A DNA stretch of 64,000 nt from contig NZ_JACHBR010000001.1 of NCBI RefSeq assembly GCF_014200435.1, positions 3,069,501 to 3,133,500 of the forward strand. Direction: 5' to 3'. Within the stretch, counting starts at the first letter, position 1, and the number at the start of each line of letters is the position of its first letter. Below the pieces are notes generated by a model. It was not told the origin of the DNA, made no database searches, and worked only from the letters and a program-made list of their open reading frames with translations. Below are positions 27,201 through 33,268 of this stretch, piece by piece. The position numbers and the translations under genes were made by a program. The DNA is from Sphaerisporangium krabiense. GTDB taxonomy: Bacteria > Actinomycetota > Actinomycetes > Streptosporangiales > Streptosporangiaceae.

Positions 27201-27733
27201 TCGCCACCACAGCGGCCGGCAAGGTCGTCACCGCGGCGGTGAGCAAGGCGGCCGGCAAGGTGGGGAGCATCCTGGGACGCGGTGGCGGTTCCGCGATCGT
27301 GCCGAGCGCCCGTGGAATCGCCGGCAAGAACCCTGTGACACCCGTATTCGGTAAGGCGGAGGGTTTGTTCAAGCGCCAAAAGCTGGCGCGACTGGAGTCG
27401 CAGGTTCCTGGATTCGCGCTACGCAACCGCACCAGTAAAACCGCGGGTCGAGCGTACGTGGGCGCGCTGAACACCAGGACGGGTCAAACCGTTCTGGCAG
27501 CCTCCGGCGGCATTCCGGGATGTGCCTCCTACTGCGCCGAGGGCAATGCGCTGCTGGCTCTCGGTGGCGATGCCAGTGAAGTGATTTTCACCAAGGCTTT
27601 TTGGGTGAGGAGAATCTCCGGCGAATACCGAGCGGTACCGAAGCCGGTATGTAAGGGATGTCAGAAGGACTATCCCAGGTCGAACTTCCGCCGTGGCGTG
27701 AAGGGGGAGCCTGGCGGAGAATGGAACGACTAG
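21287..27733 (+). CDS. Sec-exported RHS-repeat polymorphic toxin with C-terminal deaminase-fold domain
   Basis: 2148 residues from GTG 21287, with GGAGGA at 21277-21282. Residues 1-31 are a signal peptide; an SpvB-like N-terminal region follows (SWSYPLQLPPVPGG, near 265), then many YD/RHS repeats (about 1000-1760). The RHS core (GQKGFVGGVIDEATALTHLG, ending DPTGL near 1822) marks the usual cleavage boundary. A hydrophobic linker leads to the tip: CAEGNAL near 2082 and PVCKGCQ near 2121, the C-A-E ... C-x2-C zinc signature of a YwqJ-like deaminase toxin. The tip is less GC-rich than the shell, as expected of exchangeable tips. Substrate (nucleic acid or nucleotide base) is unknown. Confidence 0.88.
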   Translation: MPGSWRGWNKIAVILAIAVPATLAPPIAAQATAGDPAWQKAQEQHPVPGHVAKPRAPLADPGAAYDLKGAPPVSWPAPATAAVNLSPATPGVTARGGDTAKVRAAGLPIWLSQAAAKSGGTPAAVTGVQVRTMDAATAGRSHITGLGIQLTPQTRPAGESRLTVEVDYSGFRYAYGGDWASRLRLVRLPECAAITPDLPQCQGRTPLPTRNDVKAGHLTADVGLTTAGTMTLAAEAGPSGAAGTYEATSLSPSATWDVSEQSGAFSWSYPLQLPPVPGGPTPNIGFAYSSGNVDGRTVATNNQVSWIGEGFDYWPGFIERRYKSCADDDVTPKRNDQCWGNHNAVLSLNGQATELILDDETGTWQPKDDDGSRIEKLSGADNGDDDGEYWRVTTPDGTQYYFGRNRLVKGEAETQSTWTVPVFGDDDDEPCHKATFSDSWCNQAWRWNLDYVVDTHDTVATFWYGRETNYYRRDVTTLTNGVPNGTPTVYDRGGYLKRIDYGQRSDAIFTSSAPARVVFDVRERCIPASGFDCAEGKFTKDNAKYWPDVPYDQHCVSGDKCVDRYSPTFWTRKRLAAVTTQVLSGSAYTDVDTWTLDQQLRAPGDGTAPALWLAGIQHTGKVGGTASLPPVKFAGVQRPNRVDALEGRPPLTKWRVSAIDNETGGALSITYSDEDCAAGHTPEPDSNTRRCYPQYWTPEGATTPKHDWFHKYVVTQVQQIDRTGGAPDVLETYEYLGGGAWHHDDDDGLVKEKYKTWSQWRGYGKVRVLRGAPGEQRSKVEFTYFRGMDGDELSGGGRRDVKVTDSTGAAVDDSDPLQGRVREEIHYDGPSGPAMTGTITGYWTRQTAKRVRSWATTTAHMVRDDKTRTRTALAAGGWRYTTTDTDYNTDGLPTQVNELGDGATPDDDQCVRTTYARDTARWLVSFAVRVETVTKACDLTPQRPGDVVSDVRKYYDGKAFGDAPSKGNVTRTEKLGSWDGGPQYVTVGSTTFDIYGRPLVVTDPNGTTTKTSYTPATGLLTLKQETNALGHVIRTEIEPAWGLAKATTDANGKRADLAYDPLGRLTGTWLPGHAKATFPATPNMKFGYQVRADGPTTVTTSTLLADGTTYATGYALYDGLLRPRQAQEPAPGGGRLVNDTFYDTRGLVYKTNADYYTEGTPGNALWVPGSDDDVPGQNVTVYNGMEWPTAEIFRKRGTEQWRTTTTYGGDRISVDPPAGATPTTTITNGQGETVEVRQYKGDSPTGDYDAVKYTYTRAGKPATVTDAAGNTWAYHYDLRGRLTQVDDPDKGTAEYTYNDKNDLVTTITDARDSSLFFTYDALARRTAEYEGTSAAGTKLAEWTFDELPDGTVVKGQPTGSTRYVKNATTGAMDAYTSAVTGFDEAYRPTGTQTVIPAAEGALAGTYKTTTDYNSDGTIHRTVLPAAGGLLGETLLYDYDELGNPTTMRGLTNYVTSTSYSKLGQILATTMSTGLKRVKETNFYEEGTNRLSRSVFERETAPISVSDANYTYDPAGNVTKIADTPSGQTPDVQCFRQDHLQRLTDAWTTTGDCATDPTQGSVGGPAPYWQSFAYDVVGNRTKEIDHQASGDITKSYAYAGPGKPRPHTLASVAYEGGPRDGQTDAYTYDQAGNTTQRGAGRLLEWDVEGHLAKSTDPSGVSTYLYDADGERLIRRDPTSTTLYVADMEIRLDVKTGAKSATRYYDFAGQTIATRTGKGVTWLGADHHGTADASVEDTSVQATSRRRFTPFGRQRGTPPSSWPGQKGFVGGVIDEATALTHLGAREYDAETGRFISVDPVFDDADPQSWNGYAYADNNPVTGSDPTGLMYDGGTQCGVIASNPCNAPSGGGGGGGGGGRPKWSPPPPNNPPTCGRFGALGCMAKKFWNKHKATIVNVTVTVVVTVGCEAATEGAGSIGCLAAGGAAGNVAGYMVATPRDEWNTGDAFKAAAVGATTGAVFGAIGKGVGAVLGKLATTAAGKVVTAAVSKAAGKVGSILGRGGGSAIVPSARGIAGKNPVTPVFGKAEGLFKRQKLARLESQVPGFALRNRTSKTAGRAYVGALNTRTGQTVLAASGGIPGCASYCAEGNALLALGGDASEVIFTKAFWVRRISGEYRAVPKPVCKGCQKDYPRSNFRRGVKGEPGGEWND

Positions 27734-27734
27734 G

Positions 27735-28265
27735 ATGCCCTTCGTGAACCTCGTGAAGCTTGAGATCGAGCGGCACCGCTGGGATGGAATGCAGTGCGGC
27801 TGTGATCGGTCCGCTGCGCACGTAGCGACAGATCTGCTGCGACTGGCCCAGGGAGGCGGCGAACACGGATTCGACGTCGTCGAAACTCTTGACGGCCACG
27901 CGTACATCCCGTCGGTGCTGTTCGAGCCTTCCGTTCCCGCGGTGTCCGTCGTATTGGCGGCGCTCGCCGATGACATTTCCCCGGACGCTCGGGAGGGCTT
28001 CCTGGAGGCACTACTCCATCTGGTCGCCGGAGAAGGGCAGTCGATCAAGGCGGAAGCCGAGGGAAGAGACCTGATCAGTGAATGTATCGACGCGGCAAAA
28101 AGCGGGATCTGGCTCCTATATTCCGAGATGTTCTCCGGACGTTCTGTAGGCGCGGCCGGCTATGCCTATGAGGTGCTGACTCTGGTCGACGAGGATGAGG
28201 ACCGTGTCAGGCGTGCCCAAGCCGCCGCCGCGCACTTCCTGCCCGAAGATCTCCGGCCTGAATGA
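27735..28265 (+). CDS. Putative immunity protein for the RHS deaminase toxin
   Basis: 176 residues. Its ATG begins one base after the toxin stop codon, the standard position of a cognate immunity gene. It is predicted to be helical and acidic (MPFVNLVKLEIERHRWDGMQ at the N-terminus, later a string of Ala/Leu/Glu helices such as REGFLEALLHLVAGEG), with no signal peptide, so it is cytoplasmic. It shares the lower GC content of the toxin tip, so the two were probably acquired together. The family is not one I can name; the function is inferred from position. Confidence 0.75.
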   Translation: MPFVNLVKLEIERHRWDGMQCGCDRSAAHVATDLLRLAQGGGEHGFDVVETLDGHAYIPSVLFEPSVPAVSVVLAALADDISPDAREGFLEALLHLVAGEGQSIKAEAEGRDLISECIDAAKSGIWLLYSEMFSGRSVGAAGYAYEVLTLVDEDEDRVRRAQAAAAHFLPEDLRPE

Positions 28266-28353
28266 TCGAGGCCACGCCGGCACCTCGACGTCGCCCATCT
28301 CCGCGATAGCGAAGACGGCCCGTCGCGGGGATGGATGGCGGCGGCGTGAGTGA

Positions 28354-28385
28354 CAGGGCCCGCCCGTGGTCGAGGGCGGGCCCTG
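28354..28385. terminator. Hairpin terminator after the toxin/immunity operon
   Basis: CAGGGCCCGCCC (28354-28365) pairs perfectly with GGGCGGGCCCTG (28374-28385) across an 8-nt loop, 89 nt after the immunity stop. It is followed by ATCTGATC rather than a T tract. Confidence 0.7.
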
Positions 28386-28501
28386 ATCTGATCACTCGCT
28401 TTTGAAGGCGCCCGGACCATGTGGGCGCGCCCTGGGTGGCGTGGCCGGGGCGAGTCCGCCGATTCCGTGGCCCGCCCGTCCTGGGCGAGAGTCGCGCGAC
28501 G

Positions 28502-28520
28502 ACTTTCCCATTGGGAAAGT
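28502..28520. promoter_or_regulatory. Palindromic operator, copy 1
   Basis: ACTTTCCC-ATT-GGGAAAGT is a perfect 8-bp inverted repeat. It shares the core ACTTTCCY-N3-RGGAAAGT with a second palindrome centred 26 bp downstream. It is a likely binding site for the winged-helix regulator at 29048. Confidence 0.65.
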
Positions 28521-28525
28521 AGATG

Positions 28526-28548
28526 CTACTTTCCTTGTAGGAAAGTAG
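28526..28548. promoter_or_regulatory. Palindromic operator, copy 2, containing the ribosome site
   Basis: CTACTTTCCT-TGT-AGGAAAGTAG is a perfect 10-bp inverted repeat ending two bases before ATG 28551. Its right arm AGGAAAG also serves as the Shine-Dalgarno sequence, so a bound repressor would block both transcription and ribosome access. Confidence 0.7.
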
Positions 28549-28550
28549 TC

Positions 28551-29048
28551 ATGCCGACCACGGGGGTGGACTTCTTGAACCCACACGACGCTCAGTCCTC
28601 GCTCGACGACATCCGCCGGTTCCAGGACACGACCAGGAACGAGATCGTTCGTCGTGCCTTCGCCATGCCTCGCGTGATCGTTGTCGCGCTCGGGCTCTTC
28701 CTCGGCTTCGCCTCGATCGACCTGGAGACGCCCTGGCGGCTCATCTGCTTCGCGCTCGGGTTCTTCCTGTACATCGGGGTGGGCATCGTGTACGAGTACC
28801 GGGCCGCGGTCCAGAGGCAGCCCACCATGCAGGAGATGCTGTACCACGGCATGGTGCTGATCGGCGTCTTCGTGGTCTTCGTCGTCGGGCGGGTCCTCGC
28901 CTTCGCGCTCTTCCACGCGCCCGCTCACGGCCTGATGTCCCAGGCCATGGCCGGCGCCGTCCTTGCGGCCGTCGCGTACGTCGCGGCCACGCCCATCAAC
29001 CGGTCGGTGATGAGATCACTCGTCCGGCAGGGCGGTGGGCGGGGCTGA
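28551..29048 (+). CDS. Small multi-pass membrane protein
   Basis: 165 residues from ATG 28551. The soluble N-terminus (HDAQSSLDDIRRFQDTTRNE) precedes four hydrophobic segments: VIVVALGLFLGFASI, LICFALGFFLYIGVGIV, GMVLIGVFVVFVVGRVLAF and MAGAVLAAVAYVAA. Function unknown. The stop overlaps the regulator start as TGATG, so the two proteins are translated together. The twin palindromes before the start suggest tight control by that regulator. Candidate roles are transport, stress sensing or a regulator partner. The in-frame extension upstream to 28419 runs through the operators and is rejected. Confidence 0.85.
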   Translation: MPTTGVDFLNPHDAQSSLDDIRRFQDTTRNEIVRRAFAMPRVIVVALGLFLGFASIDLETPWRLICFALGFFLYIGVGIVYEYRAAVQRQPTMQEMLYHGMVLIGVFVVFVVGRVLAFALFHAPAHGLMSQAMAGAVLAAVAYVAATPINRSVMRSLVRQGGGRG

Positions 29049-29416
29049 TGGATCCGGGGTTCGACGAGTTCTTGCACGTACCGGCGCGACTGTCGATCGT
29101 GGCGGTGCTGGCGCCGGCCGACTGGGTGGACTTCGCCTTCCTGCGCGACTCGATCGGCACCAGCGACTCGGCCCTGTCCAAGCAGGTTTCGGCGCTGGCG
29201 GGCGCCGGATACGTCGTCGTCCGCAAAAATCAGGACAAGCGGGCTCGGCGTACGTACGTGCGGCTCACCCCGCAAGGGCGGGAGGCGTTCGTGCGGCACG
29301 CGGCGGCACTGGAGCGGATCGTCGCGCTCGCCCGCCCGTTCGAGGAGCGACCCGCCGTCGAGAGCGTTTCCTCGTCCAGACCCGAGGACGGCCCGGACGC
29401 CGCGCCGGCAGGCTGA
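29048..29416 (+). CDS. Winged-helix transcriptional regulator (MarR/ArsR-like, HTH_34 type)
   Basis: 122 residues. The compact winged helix reads LHVPARLSIVAVLAPADWVD, FLRDSIGTSDSALSKQVSAL (recognition helix) and a wing KRARRTYVRLTPQGREAF. The family regulates adjacent membrane protein genes in actinobacteria. Translationally coupled to the membrane protein upstream. It presumably binds the ACTTTCC palindromes at 28502-28548. The C-terminal 25 residues are low-complexity. Confidence 0.9.
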   Translation: MDPGFDEFLHVPARLSIVAVLAPADWVDFAFLRDSIGTSDSALSKQVSALAGAGYVVVRKNQDKRARRTYVRLTPQGREAFVRHAAALERIVALARPFEERPAVESVSSSRPEDGPDAAPAG

Positions 29417-29438
29417 GAACGCCTCTCTCCCGTACCGG

Positions 29439-31187
29439 TCAGGGGGTGGGGAAGGGGTCGGTGGGGAAGCCGGCCGAGTCGGGGGCGGGGAGTTCTATGC
29501 GGTCGCCGTCCTTCAGGCCCGAGCGGATCTCCACGTATTGGTCGCCGCGGATGCCTGGTTCGACCTGGCGGGTGGTGGTGTGGTCGCCGTCGCGGACGGT
29601 CACGGTCGTGGTGCCGTCGCCGCCGGGGCGGATGGCCTGGGCGGGGATGTAGACGGTGTCGTCGGCCTTGGCGGTCGTCACCTGGACGGTCGCCGTCTGG
29701 CCGACCAGCAGGCCCTTCGGCGGGTGGTCGAAGGCGACCGTGACGCCGTACTGGACCAGGCGTCCGTTGGTGGTCGCGGTGGGGTCGATGCGGGTGACCT
29801 CGCCGGTGTAGGTGCTGCCGGAACGGGTGGCCAGGGTGACGGACGCGGGCTGGCCGATTTTCAGGCGGCCGACGTCGGTCTGGGAGAACATGGCCTTGAC
29901 CTGGAGCTCGTCGAGGTCGCCCAGGGTGAGGAAGCTCGTTCCCGCGGTGGCGTTCGCGCCGGTCGTACCGGAGACGGTGAGGATCGTGCCCGCCGCCGGG
30001 GCCTTGATCGTGACGCCGGCGAGGGCATGTTCGGCCGCCGTCAGCGTGGTCCGGGCCTTGCGGACGTTCGCCTCGGCTTGGGCGACCGTGGTGATCTGCC
30101 GGCCGCCCTGCGCTCCCTGGCCGGACCGGCCACCTGCCCCGGATTGGCCGCCTTGGCCTCCGCTGGCGCCGCCGCGTCCTCCGGTCTGGGGCATCTGTCC
30201 TCCTTGGCCGTTCTGGCCGTTCTGGCCTGAGGTGCCTTGGGGTGGGGACGTCTGCTGCCCGTTCGGGGGTTGGCCGTCGCCGTTCGGAGCCGTGCAGCCA
30301 CCCGCGGGCTTCCTCGTGGGCGTCGCGGTCGGCTTGATCGGTTCAACGGTCGGCCTGGTCGGATCGACCGGTACGACAGTGGGCCTGGTCGTCGGCTTCG
30401 GGGTGGGTGTCGGCTCAGCGGTGGGCTTGGGAGCCCGAGACGGGCGCGTACGGCCGTCGGGGGTGTGGTTCTCGGTGTCCGGCGACGTCTTCGTTGCGCT
30501 GTACGCGGCCGGAACGACCGGGTGTGGTGTGACGGTGTAACCGTGGTTCCCGCCGTCGTCGTGCCGGAGGGTGGGAGTGGGGGAGGGGGTTGGCGCCGAG
30601 GGAGGGCAGGTGGAGGTCGGTCCTGATGACGGCTGTCCCTGCCCGGTCGGTGTGCCGGAGCCACCGGAACCGCCCGAGCCGCCGGAACCGCCGTGACCGC
30701 CAGATCCGCCCGCGCCGCCAGAACCTCCCGCACCTCCCGAGCCACCGGAGCCGCCCGCTCCTGCGGCGCTGCCGGCCGTGCCACCTGTGGTCAGGGTGCC
30801 GTTCTCTATGGCGTCGAGGGTTTCCTCGGCGGCGGCCAGGGACGCGCGGGCCGCGGTGAGGTCCTCCTGGGCGAGCGTGTCGTCGATCCGGGCGAGGACC
30901 TGGCCCTTCCTGACCTTGTCGCCGGGCTGGACGTACACCTTCTCGACCGTGCCGGACGCGCCGAAGGCCAGGTCGCGAATGTGGGTGTCCACGGTGTTGC
31001 CCGCCGCCGAGACCGCGCTGACCACCGTGCCGCGTTTGGCGGACGCGAGCTGGATCCTTGCGGGGGCCGTGTCGTCGCCGCCTCCCGCGTACACCAGCCC
31101 GGCGCCGGCCAGGAGGACCACGGCCGCGAGGGCGAGGCCGCCGACGCGGACCACGGTGGGAGGAGTGCTCGATCTCATGCGGGTCAT
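29439..31187 (-). CDS. HlyD/MacA-type efflux adaptor with a large low-complexity insert
   Basis: 582 residues, against about 350-400 in typical adaptors. One N-terminal anchor (residues 11-35) is followed by a lipoyl half (GTVEKVYVQPGDKVRKGQVL) and the first hairpin helix. Residues about 133-372 are a Gly/Ser tract and then Pro/Thr-rich low complexity, inserted between the two hairpin helices. The second helix, lipoyl half (GTILTVSGTTGANATAGTSF) and beta-barrel follow. Family role: couples an ABC exporter to its extracytoplasmic path. It has no ABC gene on its own strand and lies divergent to the MacB-like operon, so it may be a second adaptor for it. Confidence 0.85.
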   Translation of the reverse strand: MTRMRSSTPPTVVRVGGLALAAVVLLAGAGLVYAGGGDDTAPARIQLASAKRGTVVSAVSAAGNTVDTHIRDLAFGASGTVEKVYVQPGDKVRKGQVLARIDDTLAQEDLTAARASLAAAEETLDAIENGTLTTGGTAGSAAGAGGSGGSGGAGGSGGAGGSGGHGGSGGSGGSGGSGTPTGQGQPSSGPTSTCPPSAPTPSPTPTLRHDDGGNHGYTVTPHPVVPAAYSATKTSPDTENHTPDGRTRPSRAPKPTAEPTPTPKPTTRPTVVPVDPTRPTVEPIKPTATPTRKPAGGCTAPNGDGQPPNGQQTSPPQGTSGQNGQNGQGGQMPQTGGRGGASGGQGGQSGAGGRSGQGAQGGRQITTVAQAEANVRKARTTLTAAEHALAGVTIKAPAAGTILTVSGTTGANATAGTSFLTLGDLDELQVKAMFSQTDVGRLKIGQPASVTLATRSGSTYTGEVTRIDPTATTNGRLVQYGVTVAFDHPPKGLLVGQTATVQVTTAKADDTVYIPAQAIRPGGDGTTTVTVRDGDHTTTRQVEPGIRGDQYVEIRSGLKDGDRIELPAPDSAGFPTDPFPTP

Positions 31188-31234
31188 CCTGGCGGTCCGA
31201 CGTCATGCCCAGCTCAGCCGGACCTCCAGGTTTC

Positions 31235-31245
31235 CTGTGGAAAAC
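31235..31245. promoter_or_regulatory. CTGTGGAAAAC motif, copy 2 of 3
   Basis: An exact copy of the 11-mer at 9446-9456, placed in the 201-nt divergent region between the two adaptor genes. Confidence 0.4.
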
Positions 31246-31388
31246 CCGGCGATAGGGACGCGGTGAGCTGCGGTTTCTTCGCACCATAGGATGCTTTGCA
31301 CGTCGATCGCCTACATATCGCGACGTTGCCAGGAAACGTTCAGGTATGCCGGAGGTTCGCCCAAGCGGCGTGCACCAGGCTCGGCGTC

Positions 31389-32540
31389 GTGAAGCTGTCG
31401 ACGAAGCGCAGAGCGCTGATCGTGAACGGCGCCCTCGCCGTGGTGCTGCTGGGAGGTGCCGGTGTCGCCTACGCCTCGCTGAACCAGGGCCCGGCCGCCG
31501 AGGCCACCCCGCAGACCACGCGCGTCGCACGCGGGACCGTCCTGTCGGCGGTGTCGGCCTCAGGCTCGGTGGCGAGCGCACGGACCCGCTCGCTGGACTT
31601 CGGCACGAGCGGCACCGTCGAGAAGATCTACGTCGAGGCCGGCGACAAGGTGACCAAGGGGCAGATCCTCGCGAGGATCGACGACACGGCGGCCAGGGAC
31701 GCGCTCGACGCGGCGCAGGCGAGCCTGGACGCGGCCGAGGACGGCGACACGACCACGGCGTCCGGCTACTCCCAGTACATCCAGGCCAGGAACTCCTACC
31801 GCGAGGCCCGGCGCGCGGTGAACGCCACGGTGATCAAGGCGCCGTTCGGCGGGACGGTCACGGCGGTGAACGGCACGGTCGGCGGCTCGTCCTCCGGAAG
31901 CGGCTCCTCCGGGTCCAGTGGGTCGTCCGGCTCCGGCGGCGCGGGCGGGTCCTCGGGCGGATCGTCGGGAGGCTCCTCCGGGAGCGGCTTCATCGAGCTG
32001 GCCGACGCCGGCCGCCTCCAGCTCGTCGGCAACTTCACCGAGGCCGACGTCACCAAGCTGAAGATCGGCCAGCCCGCCACCGTGACGTTCGACGCGCTGC
32101 CGGGAGTCACCGCGAGCGGCAAGGTCACGCGGATCGACCCCGTCGCCCAGACCACCGACAACGTCGTCCAGTACGCCGCCACGATCTCGCTGAGCGACGT
32201 GCCCGCCACCGTGCGCCTCGGCCAGACCGCGTCCGTCCAGGTCGTCGTCGCCAAGGCCGACGACGTGCTCACCGTGCCCACCTCGGCGATCAGGACCGCC
32301 GGAGGCCAGAACACGGTGACCGTGCTGGAGAACGGCCGTCAGGTCGCCAAGCGCGTCGAGGTCGGCGTCAAGGGCGACACCACGAGCGAGATCACCTCGG
32401 GGCTGTCCGAGGGAGACCAGGTGGTGCGCTCGACGGGCGGCACGAGCGGCGGCCTGCAGGGCGGCTTCCCGGGCGGGGGCTTCCCCGGCGGAGGGCTCAC
32501 CGGCGGCGGCATCCGCGTCGGCGGCGGAGGCGGGCGATGA
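31389..32540 (+). CDS. HlyD/MacA-type efflux adaptor
   Basis: 383 residues from GTG 31389 (KLSTKRRALIVNGALAVVLL, one membrane anchor). The lipoyl half GTVEKIYVEAGDKVTKGQIL closely matches the divergent adaptor at 29439. The hairpin is short, and a Gly/Ser-rich loop (about 163-197) precedes the beta-barrel strand TEADVTKLKIGQPATVTF. A Gly-rich tail ends the protein. The stop overlaps the ABC ATPase start as ATGA. It belongs to a MacAB-like exporter, acting outside the membrane to stimulate the ATPase and present substrate. Confidence 0.9.
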   Translation: MKLSTKRRALIVNGALAVVLLGGAGVAYASLNQGPAAEATPQTTRVARGTVLSAVSASGSVASARTRSLDFGTSGTVEKIYVEAGDKVTKGQILARIDDTAARDALDAAQASLDAAEDGDTTTASGYSQYIQARNSYREARRAVNATVIKAPFGGTVTAVNGTVGGSSSGSGSSGSSGSSGSGGAGGSSGGSSGGSSGSGFIELADAGRLQLVGNFTEADVTKLKIGQPATVTFDALPGVTASGKVTRIDPVAQTTDNVVQYAATISLSDVPATVRLGQTASVQVVVAKADDVLTVPTSAIRTAGGQNTVTVLENGRQVAKRVEVGVKGDTTSEITSGLSEGDQVVRSTGGTSGGLQGGFPGGGFPGGGLTGGGIRVGGGGGR

Positions 32541-33268
32541 CCGCGCCCGTCCTGGAGGTCCGCCAGGTCAGCAAGATCTACGGATCCGGGGACGCCCAGG
32601 TCCACGCCCTGCGCGGCGTCTCCCTGGTCGTCGAGCGCGGCGACTACGTGGCCATCATGGGCGCGTCCGGCTCCGGCAAGTCGACGCTGATGAACATCCT
32701 CGGCTGCCTCGACGTGCCCACCAGCGGCACGTACCTGGTGGACGGCACGGACGTGGGGGTGCTCGGCGACCGGCAGCTCGCCGTCCTGCGCAACCGGAAG
32801 ATCGGCTTCGTGTTCCAGTCGTTCAACCTGATCCCGCGCATGAGCGCCCTGGCCAACGTGGAGCTGCCCCTCGCCTACGGCGGCGTCGGCGCGTCCGCCC
32901 GCCGCAAGAGGGCGCTGGCCGCGCTCGACCAGGTGGGGCTCGGCGACCGGCTGCACCACGAGCCGAACGCGCTGTCCGGCGGCCAGCAGCAGCGCGTCGC
33001 CGTCGCCCGCGCGCTCGTCACCGCGCCGTCCCTGCTCCTGGCCGACGAGCCGACGGGCAACCTGGACACCACCTCCACCGAGGACGTGCTGCGCATCCTC
33101 GACCGGCTCAGCTCCTCTGGACGGACGATCGTGCTGATCACCCACGAGAACGACGTGGCCGCGCACGCCAAACGCGTCATCAGGCTCATCGACGGGCGCG
33201 TCGTCGACGACCGCCGCCAGGCGCCGGTGGACGGCCCCCCGCCCCGGTTCGCGCGGGTGGCCCCCTGA
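32537..33268 (+). CDS. MacB/LolD-type ABC transporter ATP-binding protein
   Basis: 243 residues. Walker A GASGSGKST is at 42-50, the Q-loop in FVFQSFNLIPRMSA, the signature LSGGQQQRVAVARAL, Walker B LLLADEPTGNLD and the switch His in VLITHEND. The sequence is complete and closest to the MacB/LolD family, which powers mechanotransmission rather than classic transport. It overlaps both neighbours by 1-4 nt, so adaptor, ATPase and permease are made together. Confidence 0.95.
   Translation: MTAPVLEVRQVSKIYGSGDAQVHALRGVSLVVERGDYVAIMGASGSGKSTLMNILGCLDVPTSGTYLVDGTDVGVLGDRQLAVLRNRKIGFVFQSFNLIPRMSALANVELPLAYGGVGASARRKRALAALDQVGLGDRLHHEPNALSGGQQQRVAVARALVTAPSLLLADEPTGNLDTTSTEDVLRILDRLSSSGRTIVLITHENDVAAHAKRVIRLIDGRVVDDRRQAPVDGPPPRFARVAP

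Noticed and set aside
24647-27379. 910-codon open frame on the minus strand opposite the RHS gene
   Set aside because: Gly/Val/Ala/Asp-rich antisense reading with no domains; a by-product of GC-biased third positions in the RHS gene.
28419-28550. 44-codon N-terminal extension of the small membrane protein
   Set aside because: It would run through both palindromic operators and the Shine-Dalgarno site of ATG 28551.
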